Shown in pieces: positions 8,410 to 15,785 of a stretch of DNA of 64,000 bases. The DNA comes from Streptomyces sp. B21-083. GTDB taxonomy: Bacteria; Actinomycetota; Actinomycetes; Streptomycetales; Streptomycetaceae. The DNA is taken from assembly GCF_036898825.1 (NCBI RefSeq), contig NZ_JARUND010000002.1:2356001-2420000 (forward strand), in the 5' to 3' direction. Made by a program: the position numbers and the translations under genes. The notes under the pieces are model-generated. The model was not told the origin of the DNA. It saw only the letters and a list, made by a program, of their open reading frames with translations, and did no database searches. The stretch's first letter is position 1, and every line of letters begins with the position of its first letter.

Positions 8410-8456
8410 CCCCAGAACCCCCTGCCTCATGTCTCCCGGTGCGTTACACCCTTCCC

Positions 8457-9146
8457 CTACCCACTGACCGCCCTCACCCAGACCCCGTCCTCCGTCAGAT
8501 ACCGGTCGACCCTCAGCCCCGCCTCCCCCAGAGCCTCCTCGAACTGCTCCGGTGTCAACGGCCGGGCCAGGAAGGTCTGGGTCCACACCGCGTCCGGGAA
8601 CTCGTACTCCGCGCGCACCGAGTTGACGCCGTCCCCGACCGGCTCCGACGACACCAGCCGTATCGTGGAACCACTAGGGCCGACCCGCTCGCGGGGCAGG
8701 TTCGTGTGGTAGTCCGCGCCCTCCCGCTGGATCAGCACCTGCCCGCCCTCCGCCAGATGCCGGGCACAGGTGCGCAGCAGCCCCCGCCGCACCTCGGGAT
8801 CCCCGGCGTGCACGAGGAAAGACGCGAGCATCACCACGTCGAACTTCTCTCCCAGATCGAGATCCTCGATCGGGCCGCATATCGTGCGCGCTCCCCGGAC
8901 GCGCTCCAGCATCTCGGCCGACTCGTCGACCGCCGTGACCGTGAATCCGCGCTCCAAGAGCGGATGGGTCATACGTCCCACGCCACTGCCCAGCTCCAGA
9001 ATGTGCGCGCCTCCCGGCGCCGACGCGGCGATGATGTCGGGCTCGTCCCCGATCGGCAGCCGCGAGTAGAGCTCGACCGCGCAGCCGTCCGGGGTGATAG
9101 CACCGGGTCCCGTGCCCTCATGTCCTTCACGCATTTCCAGTCGCAT
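8457..9146 (-). CDS. class I SAM-dependent methyltransferase
   Basis: 229 residues from ATG 9146, with a second ATG four codons on. The SAM-binding glycine loop is ILELGSGVGRMTHPL, followed by VTAVDESAEML (acidic residue for the ribose) and a DVVMLASFLVHAG motif where family members recognise the methyl acceptor side. The C-terminal part FLARPLTPEQFEEALGEAGL is usual in small-molecule methyltransferases. Substrate unknown. Stop is 47 bp from the start side of the MOSC gene on the same strand, so co-expression with it is possible. Confidence 0.82.
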   Translation of the reverse strand: MRLEMREGHEGTGPGAITPDGCAVELYSRLPIGDEPDIIAASAPGGAHILELGSGVGRMTHPLLERGFTVTAVDESAEMLERVRGARTICGPIEDLDLGEKFDVVMLASFLVHAGDPEVRRGLLRTCARHLAEGGQVLIQREGADYHTNLPRERVGPSGSTIRLVSSEPVGDGVNSVRAEYEFPDAVWTQTFLARPLTPEQFEEALGEAGLRVDRYLTEDGVWVRAVSG

Positions 9147-9208
9147 GCCCGTACAACGGCCCGCGGCCGCACGGGCGTTCCGGCCCTGCGTCTGTTCACC
9201 CGTTCGAG

Positions 9209-10171
9209 TCAAACCGGCGGGAGCGGGAACCATCCGTGCCCGATGTACCAGTGGCCGCCCGCCCGCAGATGGTCCCCGACGGCCCGTTCCACCGTGGTCC
9301 GCCGGGGCAGCTCGGCGACCGGAAGGTCCGGGTCCCCGAACACGAACTGGACCGGTTCGGTGTCGGCCGGCTCTCCCGCCTCCGGCGCGATCCGGAAGCG
9401 TTCCTGGAACCGCACGATGTTGGAGTCCGCACCCAGATACCGCTTCAGCTGCGGATCCAGCAGCCAGGAGTGACAGACCCCGACCGTGTACCGCTCCCCC
9501 GGAAAATGCCGCGCGAAGAAGTCGAGGGCAAGATCCAGGGACCGGTCGCAGGCGGCCGCGGACAGCGGTCCGTGGAAGTCGGGGATGTGCACGCTGAGGC
9601 ACATGGCGTCGGCGTCCAGTGCCAGGCCGGTGGCGGCGAGCAGCCCCGCCGCCCGCTCTCCCACGCGTGCCCGCTGGAACTGCAGCCGCCCCAGCTGGAA
9701 CAGCTCCCCGTGAAAATGCAGGCGGAGCCACCATGGGGCCTGGGCACCGCCCCGGCCGTGCCTTCTGCGGTGCGCCGCCATGTTCCGCCCGACGTCGGCG
9801 AGCGTACGGCGGGACACCTCGGACGGGACCCCCAGGGCATGGTGATGGGCGCGTACGCGGGAAAGCGCCGCGACGTACACGTACACGGCGAAGTACCGGC
9901 CCAGCGCGGCCGACGCCCCGTCCACCCGTCCGTCCACCCGCCCCTCCGCTCGGCCGGTGAACAGCTCCGCGATCCGGCCGTCGGGCCAGGGCGCCGCCCC
10001 GCCGACCTCGCCCATGTTCCGGACCAGCCCCTCGACGCATTCCTCCAGGAGTCGCATCGCGGCGGGGTCACGGGTCAACAGGCTCCGCAGTGCGACCAGT
10101 TCGTTGATGTCCTCATGGGGTACGGCCAGGTCGAGCAGGATCTCGGGGAGGTCGTCGGCGTCCGGCAGCAC
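9209..10171 (-). CDS. acyltransferase-like protein (NAT_N / GNAT_C type)
   Basis: 320 residues from GTG 10171 with GAGGGAG about ten bases upstream. It has the two-part layout of a group of actinobacterial proteins called acyltransferase domain-containing: a helical N-terminal half (residues about 1-135) and a C-terminal half with CLSVHIPDFHGPLS, RYTVGVCHSWLLDPQL and VQFVFGDPDLP, which resembles a GNAT-like C-terminal domain. Assignment is from pattern memory of that group, and no catalytic residue can be named. It lies upstream of the methyltransferase on the same strand with a 62 bp gap. Confidence 0.6.
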   Translation of the reverse strand: MLPDADDLPEILLDLAVPHEDINELVALRSLLTRDPAAMRLLEECVEGLVRNMGEVGGAAPWPDGRIAELFTGRAEGRVDGRVDGASAALGRYFAVYVYVAALSRVRAHHHALGVPSEVSRRTLADVGRNMAAHRRRHGRGGAQAPWWLRLHFHGELFQLGRLQFQRARVGERAAGLLAATGLALDADAMCLSVHIPDFHGPLSAAACDRSLDLALDFFARHFPGERYTVGVCHSWLLDPQLKRYLGADSNIVRFQERFRIAPEAGEPADTEPVQFVFGDPDLPVAELPRRTTVERAVGDHLRAGGHWYIGHGWFPLPPV

Positions 10172-10274
10172 GGTGTGGTTCTCCCTCGTCGTCTTGTAGG
10201 CCGGCGGCCCGGCCTACGGCCCTTGGTCAACGTCCGGCGCGAAGAGTACGTTGCAGAGAGGAGTAGTGGTCCTG

Positions 10275-10541
10275 ATGCGTACAGGCAGTGAGCCCATGAC
10301 AGCGCGCAGTGCTCTGCGGGCGCGGCTGTGGCTGAGCGTGTGGGGGCTGGTCTGGGCGATCGCGGGAACGGCCGCGTTCGCGCTCGCCGGGCGTCCCGGG
10401 TGGGCGGCTGCCTGCGGTGTGCTGTGGCTGGTCGTCACGGTCGACATGACCATGATCCTGCGGCACATCCGACAGGGCCCGCACTACCAGCCCGGCCCCG
10501 ACATCCCGCCGTACCGGCCCCCTGAACAGCACGGCCGATGA
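10275..10541 (+). CDS. small two-helix membrane protein (possibly DUF6343)
   Basis: 88 residues from ATG 10275. Two hydrophobic stretches are clear: WLSVWGLVWAIAGTAAFALA and WAAACGVLWLVVTVDMTMI, joined by GRPG, then a short proline-rich tail HYQPGPDIPPYRPP. It resembles small actinobacterial membrane proteins of the DUF6343 type, but this is recalled, not searched. AGAGGAG lies 13 bases before the ATG and only a few bases before an in-frame GTG at 10266, so the exact start is uncertain. Function unknown. Confidence 0.6.
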   Translation: MRTGSEPMTARSALRARLWLSVWGLVWAIAGTAAFALAGRPGWAAACGVLWLVVTVDMTMILRHIRQGPHYQPGPDIPPYRPPEQHGR

Positions 10542-10591
10542 CCCCGCGCGCGTGTGCGCTGACCGAAGTCGAACCGTCCACCGCCGAGGGC

Positions 10592-10981
10592 TCAGGACGG
10601 CGAGTCGTCGAAGCGCGCCGCTTCCAGAAAGCGCGGGTTCGGGTCGAGTGCCGCCGCCAGCCGGAAGTGGCGCTTGGCCTGGTCGGGGCGGCGCTGGCGC
10701 TCGTAGGTGCGGGCGAGCGCGTAGTGCGCGAACGCGTTGTCCGGCTCGCGCTCCAGGACGATCGTGAACTCGAGCTCGGCGGGGCGCAGTTGGGCGGCGG
10801 CGAAGAAGGCACGCGCGCGCAGCAGCCGGGCGGCCGTGTTCTCGGGGTGCGCGGCGATCACGGAGTCGAGCAGTTTCACCGCGCCACGGGGATCGCGGGC
10901 TTCGAGCAGTCGCTCGGCCGCGCGGAAGTCGATGACATGCGTCTCCGGAGTACGTCCGGTCCATCCGCTGGTCTCGGGCAC
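10592..10981 (-). CDS. tetratricopeptide repeat protein
   Basis: 129 residues. Three TPR-like helix pairs are visible, the clearest being DNAFAHYALARTYERQRRPD followed by QAKRHFRLAAALDPNPR, with the standard small residues at positions 8 and 20 and Pro at 32. Preceding repeats lie in PRGAVKLLDSVIAAHPEN and ARAFFAAAQLRPAELEFTIV. No signal peptide. TPRs mediate protein contacts; no partner can be named. It is convergent with the small membrane protein gene and lies downstream of coaE on the same strand, an order kept in many Streptomyces. Confidence 0.85.
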   Translation of the reverse strand: MPETSGWTGRTPETHVIDFRAAERLLEARDPRGAVKLLDSVIAAHPENTAARLLRARAFFAAAQLRPAELEFTIVLEREPDNAFAHYALARTYERQRRPDQAKRHFRLAAALDPNPRFLEAARFDDSPS

Positions 10982-11031
10982 GGCTGAGTCCTTCCCTCAC
11001 TACGGCGGTTCAACGCCAGGACGCGGCAACG

Positions 11032-11640
11032 CTATTCCCGCGAGGCGCGCGTCCTGCGCACGAGTTCCGCCCATACGTCCGTTACACGCTGTTCCAGGTC
11101 GCGCAGCGGTACGTCGTTGTCGATGACGACGTCCGCGATCTCCAGGCGCTGCTCGCGGGTGGCCTGGGCGGCCATGCGCGCGCGTGCGTCGTGTTCCGTC
11201 ATGCCGCGCAGCCGGACCAGCCGGTCGAGCTGGGTTTCGGGGCTGGCGTCGACGACGATCACCAGGTCGTACAGCGACTTGAGGCCGTTTTCCGCAAGCA
11301 GCGGCACGTCATGGATCACGACGGCATCGTTCTCGGCGGCGGCTTCGAGAGCACGCGAACGGGCGCCCACCAAGGGGTGCACGATCGAGTTGAGCACGGC
11401 GAGCTTCTCCGGGTCGGCGAAGACGATCGAGCCCAGCCTGGGCCGGTCGAGGCCGCCGTCCTCGGCGAGCACCTCCGTACCGAAGGCGTCGACGACCGCA
11501 GCGAGGCCCTCGGTCCCCGGCGCGACGACCTCGCGCGCGATGCGGTCCGCGTCGATCAGGACGGCGCCGCGCGCGACGAGGAGCCGCGACACCTCGCTCT
11601 TGCCGGCCCCGATGCCGCCGGTCAGGCCCACTGTCAGCAT
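11032..11640 (-). CDS. coaE: dephospho-CoA kinase
   Basis: 202 residues, the usual CoaE length. It opens with the P-loop in [19 protein letters not shown], then [14 protein letters not shown] with the acid-rich substrate site, and later [11 protein letters not shown], all signature elements. It phosphorylates the 3'-OH of dephospho-CoA, the last step of coenzyme A synthesis, in the cytoplasm. The start is set at ATG 11640 since family members begin right at this strand; a GTG at 11664 in frame would add eight residues. Neither has a strong ribosome-binding site. Confidence 0.93.
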   Translation of the reverse strand: MLTVGLTGGIGAGKSEVSRLLVARGAVLIDADRIAREVVAPGTEGLAAVVDAFGTEVLAEDGGLDRPRLGSIVFADPEKLAVLNSIVHPLVGARSRALEAAAENDAVVIHDVPLLAENGLKSLYDLVIVVDASPETQLDRLVRLRGMTEHDARARMAAQATREQRLEIADVVIDNDVPLRDLEQRVTDVWAELVRRTRASRE

Positions 11641-11727
11641 GACCGGCAGCTTAGGGCCTGGCACTGACAGCGGATGCGACAGGGCGCCCGTGCGGGCTCG
11701 CCCCCTGGCTGGTCGGCCGTCGGCGGC

Positions 11728-12666
11728 TCAGCCCTCACCCTCCCGCTCCGCGAGGAACCGCTCGAACTCCAGGCCGATCTCGTCGGCGGACGGGATGTCG
11801 ACGGGCTCCGCGAGCATGTTGCCCCGGCTCTCGGCGCCCGCAGCCGCGTCGTACTGGTGTTCAAGACCCTGAACGAGGGCGACGAGGTCCTCGTCACCCT
11901 CCTGGATCTGACGGTCGATCTCCGTCTGGGTGCGGTGGGCGTCCGTGCGCAGCGCGTGCGCGATGCCGGGCAGGACCAGACCGGTGGCGGCCGTGATGGC
12001 CTCCAGGACGGTCAGGGCGGCGTCCGGGTACGGGGAGCGGGCGATGTAGTGCGGGACGTGCGCGGCGACACCCAGGACGTCGTGGCCGGCCTCCATGAGG
12101 CGGTACTCGACGAGCGACTCGGCGCTGCCGGGAACCTGCGCCTCCTCGAAGGGGCTGCGGTGGCCCGGCACCAGTTCGTTGCGGTTGCCGTGCGGGGTGA
12201 GGCCCACGGGGCGCGTGTGCGGGACGCCCATGGGGATGCCGTGGAAGTTCACGGCGAGGCGGACACCGAGGCGCTCGATGATCTGCTGGACGGCCACGGC
12301 GAAGCGTTCCCACTCGACGTCCGGTTCGGGTCCGGACAGCAGCAGGAAGGGCGCCCCGGTGGCGTCCTGGACGAGCCGCACGTCGAGCGTGGGGACTTCG
12401 TAGTCGGTCCACCGGTCACGCTTGAACGTCAGCAGCGGGCGGCGCGCGCGGTAGTCCACGAGCCGGTCGTGATCGAAGCGGGCCACCACTTGGTGGGGCA
12501 GCGTGTCGAGCAGCCGGTCGACGATCTGGTCGCCGGTCTCGCCCGCGTCGATGTACCCATCGAAGTGGTAGAGCATGACAAGACCGGCCGACTCCTGCGC
12601 CAGCGCCATGTCGACGACGGCCAGGCCTTTCGGCTCCCATGCGTACAAACCCTGCGGATCAAGCAC
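11728..12666 (-). CDS. PAC2 family protein
   Basis: 312 residues from ATG 12666. The sequence has [22 protein letters not shown] near the N terminus, [32 protein letters not shown] and [25 protein letters not shown], characteristic of the actinobacterial branch of PAC2 (proteasome assembly chaperone 2) proteins. The C-terminal 70 residues ([20 protein letters not shown] onward) are helical and acidic. The function in bacteria is not settled; a role as chaperone for proteasome-type or other assemblies is only inferred from the eukaryotic family. Upstream of it, 12667-12940 holds no gene that I can support. Confidence 0.85.
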   Translation of the reverse strand: MLDPQGLYAWEPKGLAVVDMALAQESAGLVMLYHFDGYIDAGETGDQIVDRLLDTLPHQVVARFDHDRLVDYRARRPLLTFKRDRWTDYEVPTLDVRLVQDATGAPFLLLSGPEPDVEWERFAVAVQQIIERLGVRLAVNFHGIPMGVPHTRPVGLTPHGNRNELVPGHRSPFEEAQVPGSAESLVEYRLMEAGHDVLGVAAHVPHYIARSPYPDAALTVLEAITAATGLVLPGIAHALRTDAHRTQTEIDRQIQEGDEDLVALVQGLEHQYDAAAGAESRGNMLAEPVDIPSADEIGLEFERFLAEREGEG

Positions 12667-12940
12667 TGTGACCGCTCCTCCTCGTGTTCGTACTGCACAA
12701 CGTGAAACGGAGCGCGGGCATTCCCGCCCGACATCCGCTCACAGGTACGACTTACCCGCCTGGGACTCGCGCATGACCGCCGGACGGACACCACGCGCGC
12801 GGGGAGCGCTGTTAGGGCCGGGCGTCGGTGTGCCTGAGCCGGTCACCACTGAAGTGCCCTTGCCCGGCGCACTCGTTGTCGGGCAAGCCCCCCAAGGGCC
12901 GGTTACGTTCGGCCAGTTGCGGCCGGCAGCGCACAACACC

Positions 12941-12973
12941 GAGGGGCCCGCACCTTGTGGGTGCGGGCCCCTC
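12941..12973 (-). terminator. rpsA transcription terminator
   Basis: A 14-bp perfect stem (12941-12954 with 12960-12973, GAGGGGCCCGCACC type) with a five-base loop lies 37 bp after the rpsA stop on the minus strand. No long U-tract, as is common for Streptomyces terminators. The 343 bp between rpsA and the PAC2 gene otherwise hold nothing that I recognise. Confidence 0.75.
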
Positions 12974-13009
12974 GACTTTCTACCAGCTGCTATGCCTCAG
13001 CGGCAGCGA

Positions 13010-14515
13010 TCAGCTCTGGCCACCGGCCAGCTTCTCGCGGAGCGCCGCAAGGGCCTCGTCCGACGCCAGGGCACCGGACGTGTCGTCCGACTCCGAGGAG
13101 TACGAGCCGCCGCCACCGCCGGAGGCGGCCGGAGCCGCACCCGTGGTGCTGGTGCCCTCGGCCTCCGCCTGAGCGTCGGCCTCGCGGGACTTGATGACCT
13201 GAGCCTGGTGCTGCTCGAAGCGCTGCTGCGCCTCGGCGTACTGGTTCTCCCACACCTCACGCTGGGATTCGAAGCCCTCGAGCCAGTCGTTGGTCTCGGG
13301 GTCGAAGCCCTCGGGGTAGATGTAGTTGCCCTGGTCGTCGTACGACGCGGCCATGCCGTACAGCGTCGGGTCGAACTCGACCGAGGCCGGGTCGGAACCG
13401 AAGGACTCGTTGGCCTGCTTCAGGGACAGCGAGATCCGGCGACGCTCAAGGTCGATGTCGATGACCTTGACGAAGATCTCGTCGTTGACCTGGACGACCT
13501 GCTCCGGGATCTCCACGTGGCGCTCGGCCAGCTCGGAGATGTGGACCAGACCCTCGATGCCCTCGTCCACGCGGACGAACGCACCGAACGGAACGAGCTT
13601 CGTGACCTTACCGGGGACGACCTGACCGATCTGGTGCGTCCGGGCGAACTGCTGCCACGGGTCTTCCTGCGTCGCCTTCAGCGACAGGGAGACACGCTCG
13701 CGGTCCATGTCGACGTCGAGGACCTCGACGGTGACTTCCTGGCCGACCTCGACAACCTCGGAGGGGTGGTCGATGTGCTTCCAGGAGAGCTCGGAGACGT
13801 GCACGAGACCGTCGACGCCACCCAGGTCCACGAAGGCACCGAAGTTGACGATCGAGGAGACGACGCCGGAGCGGACCTGACCCTTCTGCAGGGTCGTGAG
13901 GAACGTCTGGCGCACCTCGGACTGGGTCTGCTCGAGCCAGGCGCGGCGGGACAGGACCACGTTGTTGCGGTTCTTGTCCAGCTCGATGATCTTCGCCTCG
14001 AGCTCCTTGCCCACGTAGGGCTGGAGGTCGCGGACTCGACGCATCTCGACGAGGGAGGCCGGCAGGAAGCCACGGAGGCCGATGTCGAGGATGAGACCAC
14101 CCTTGACGACCTCGATGACGGTACCGGTGACGATGCCGTCCTCTTCCTTGATCTTCTCGATGGTGCCCCAGGCGCGCTCGTACTGGGCGCGCTTCTTCGA
14201 GAGGATCAGGCGGCCTTCTTTGTCCTCCTTCTGGAGAACAAGGGCTTCGATCTCGTCGCCGACCTTGACGACCTCGTTCGGGTCGACGTCGTGCTTGATC
14301 GAGAGCTCACGGCTCGGGATGACACCTTCGGTCTTGTAACCGATGTCGAGGAGAACCTCGTCCCGGTCAACCTTGACGATGACGCCGTCGACGATGTCGC
14401 CATCGTTGAAGTACTTGATCGTCTCGTCGATAGCGGCGAGGAATGCTTCCTCGTCACCGATGTCGTTGACCGCAACCTGCGGAGTGGTGGCGGTGATCTC
14501 GGTGCTGCTCGTCAT
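13010..14515 (-). CDS. rpsA: 30S ribosomal protein S1
   Basis: 501 residues from ATG 14515. Four S1 RNA-binding domains follow each other: VDGVIVKVDRDEVLLDIGYK (from about residue 38), VTGTVIEVVKGGLILDIGL (about 120), RSGVVSSIVNFGAFVDLGG (about 210) and VPGKVTKLVPFGAFVRVDEG (about 297), each ending in a KVxxIDxxxxRISLSLK-like strand. Four domains is the actinobacterial form, against six in E. coli. The last 140 residues are low in complexity, rich in Glu, Gln, Ala and Gly and end in REKLAGGQS. S1 helps bring mRNA to the 30S subunit. A strong hairpin lies in the leader. Confidence 0.97.
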   Translation of the reverse strand: MTSSTEITATTPQVAVNDIGDEEAFLAAIDETIKYFNDGDIVDGVIVKVDRDEVLLDIGYKTEGVIPSRELSIKHDVDPNEVVKVGDEIEALVLQKEDKEGRLILSKKRAQYERAWGTIEKIKEEDGIVTGTVIEVVKGGLILDIGLRGFLPASLVEMRRVRDLQPYVGKELEAKIIELDKNRNNVVLSRRAWLEQTQSEVRQTFLTTLQKGQVRSGVVSSIVNFGAFVDLGGVDGLVHVSELSWKHIDHPSEVVEVGQEVTVEVLDVDMDRERVSLSLKATQEDPWQQFARTHQIGQVVPGKVTKLVPFGAFVRVDEGIEGLVHISELAERHVEIPEQVVQVNDEIFVKVIDIDLERRRISLSLKQANESFGSDPASVEFDPTLYGMAASYDDQGNYIYPEGFDPETNDWLEGFESQREVWENQYAEAQQRFEQHQAQVIKSREADAQAEAEGTSTTGAAPAASGGGGGSYSSESDDTSGALASDEALAALREKLAGGQS

Positions 14516-14604
14516 GTGGGAAAGGGCTCCGGTACGGACAGAGAGTCGTAGGTACTGCTTACGCCGGGAGCCCGTTTCGCTCTGCAGAAGGCCGGACAGC
14601 CAAG

Positions 14605-14643
14605 GAAGCGCCACACCAGGACCCGAAGATCCGGTGGCGCCTC
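14605..14643 (-). promoter_or_regulatory. UUCG-capped hairpin in the rpsA leader
   Basis: On the minus strand an outer stem of ten pairs (GAGGCGCCAC with GTGGCGCTTC, one G-T) encloses a small internal loop, then a five-pair stem GGATC/GGTCC closed by the stable TTCG loop. It ends 90 bp before the rpsA ATG and so is probably in the mRNA leader. It might serve autoregulation by S1 or mRNA stability; this is inference. The rest of 14516-14836 shows no gene. Confidence 0.55.
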
Positions 14644-14836
14644 GACAACCGAGGGGACATACATACAGATGCGAGCGCAACCTGCTACGTCTGAGGTGCG
14701 CAGGCCCGCAGCGCAACTTGTAGCATACGGGGGCAGCCGGGCAGGGTCAATGCGCGAAGGCGCACACCCGGGGCGGATCACCGCATACCCGGCACAAGAG
14801 GTGTCTCAGGAGGCCACGAGGGCGTGATGACGCCCC

Positions 14837-15712
14837 ATGGGTGACGACCTCAGGGGACAGGTCGGGCGGAAGAGCCCGCACACTAATACGAGGGAGCCGA
14901 TCATCCAAGAGCCCGAGTTGTTTGAGCCGGAGGCCACCCGGCGGTCCGCCGGAGTCACCGAGAGCTCCCGGGCCAACCGGGGCTGGTGGGACCGGAACGC
15001 GGACGACTACCAGAACGAGCACGGCACCTTCCTCGGCGACGACCGTTTCGTCTGGTGCCCCGAGGGCCTGGACGAGGTGGAGGCCGAACTCCTCGGCCCG
15101 GTCGAGGACCTCAAGGGCAAGGACATTCTGGAGATCGGCGCCGGCGCGGCCCAGTGCTCACGCTGGCTGGCCGCCCAGGGTGCCCGCCCGGTGGCCCTGG
15201 ACCTCTCCCACCGTCAGCTCCAGCACGCCCTGCGGATCGGGGGCAACGTCCCTCTGGTGGAGGCCGACGCGGGCGCCCTGCCCTTCGCGGACGGCTCCTT
15301 CGACCTGGTGTGCTCGGCCTACGGGGCCATGCCCTTCGTCGCCGATCCGGTGCTGGTGCTGCGCGACGTCCGCCGGGTGCTGCGCCCGGGCGGGCGTTTC
15401 GTCTTCTCGGTGACGCACCCGGTCCGCTGGGCGTTCCCCGACGAGCCCGGCCCCGAGGGCCTGTCCGTCTCGGGTTCGTACTTCGACCGCACGCCGTACG
15501 TCGAGCAGGACGACGACGGCGACGCGGTGTACGTCGAGCACCACAGGACGATCGGCGACCGCGTCCGGGACGTCGTCGCGGGCGGTTTCCGCCTGATCGA
15601 CCTGGTCGAGCCGGAGTGGCCGGCCTGGAACACCTCCGAGTGGGGCGGCTGGTCCCCGCTGCGCGGCAACCTCATCCCCGGAACGGCGATCTTCGTCTGC
15701 GAGCGCGACTGA
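14837..15712 (+). CDS. class I SAM-dependent methyltransferase
   Basis: 291 residues from ATG 14837. The domain begins at RANRGWWDRNADDYQNEHG, has the SAM loop in ILEIGAGAAQCSRWLAAQGA, the acidic residue in VALDLSHRQLQHA, VEADAGALPFADGSFD, and the usual motif RRVLRPGGRFVFSVTHPVRW. This is the UbiE/COQ5-like Methyltransf_11 group, conserved next to rpsA in Streptomyces. Acceptor unknown. A 16-bp perfect inverted repeat follows directly behind the stop. The first 45 residues are poorly conserved-looking, so the start may lie further in. Confidence 0.86.
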   Translation: MGDDLRGQVGRKSPHTNTREPIIQEPELFEPEATRRSAGVTESSRANRGWWDRNADDYQNEHGTFLGDDRFVWCPEGLDEVEAELLGPVEDLKGKDILEIGAGAAQCSRWLAAQGARPVALDLSHRQLQHALRIGGNVPLVEADAGALPFADGSFDLVCSAYGAMPFVADPVLVLRDVRRVLRPGGRFVFSVTHPVRWAFPDEPGPEGLSVSGSYFDRTPYVEQDDDGDAVYVEHHRTIGDRVRDVVAGGFRLIDLVEPEWPAWNTSEWGGWSPLRGNLIPGTAIFVCERD

Positions 15713-15725
15713 GACGACCGACATC

Positions 15726-15761
15726 GAAAGCGCCCTCCACGCACACGTGGAGGGCGCTTTC
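15726..15761 (+). terminator. terminator with 16-bp perfect stem
   Basis: GAAAGCGCCCTCCACG (15726-15741), loop CACA, and its exact complement at 15746-15761, 13 bp after the methyltransferase stop. The GAAAG at the base gives CTTTC on the 3' side. Confidence 0.85.
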
Positions 15762-15785
15762 CGTGGACGTACGACACTGGGGGGC

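Noticed and set aside
12739..12939. 66-codon minus-strand frame between PAC2 and rpsA genes
   Set aside because: No ribosome-binding site, composition without a coding pattern, and it lies in the rpsA terminator region.
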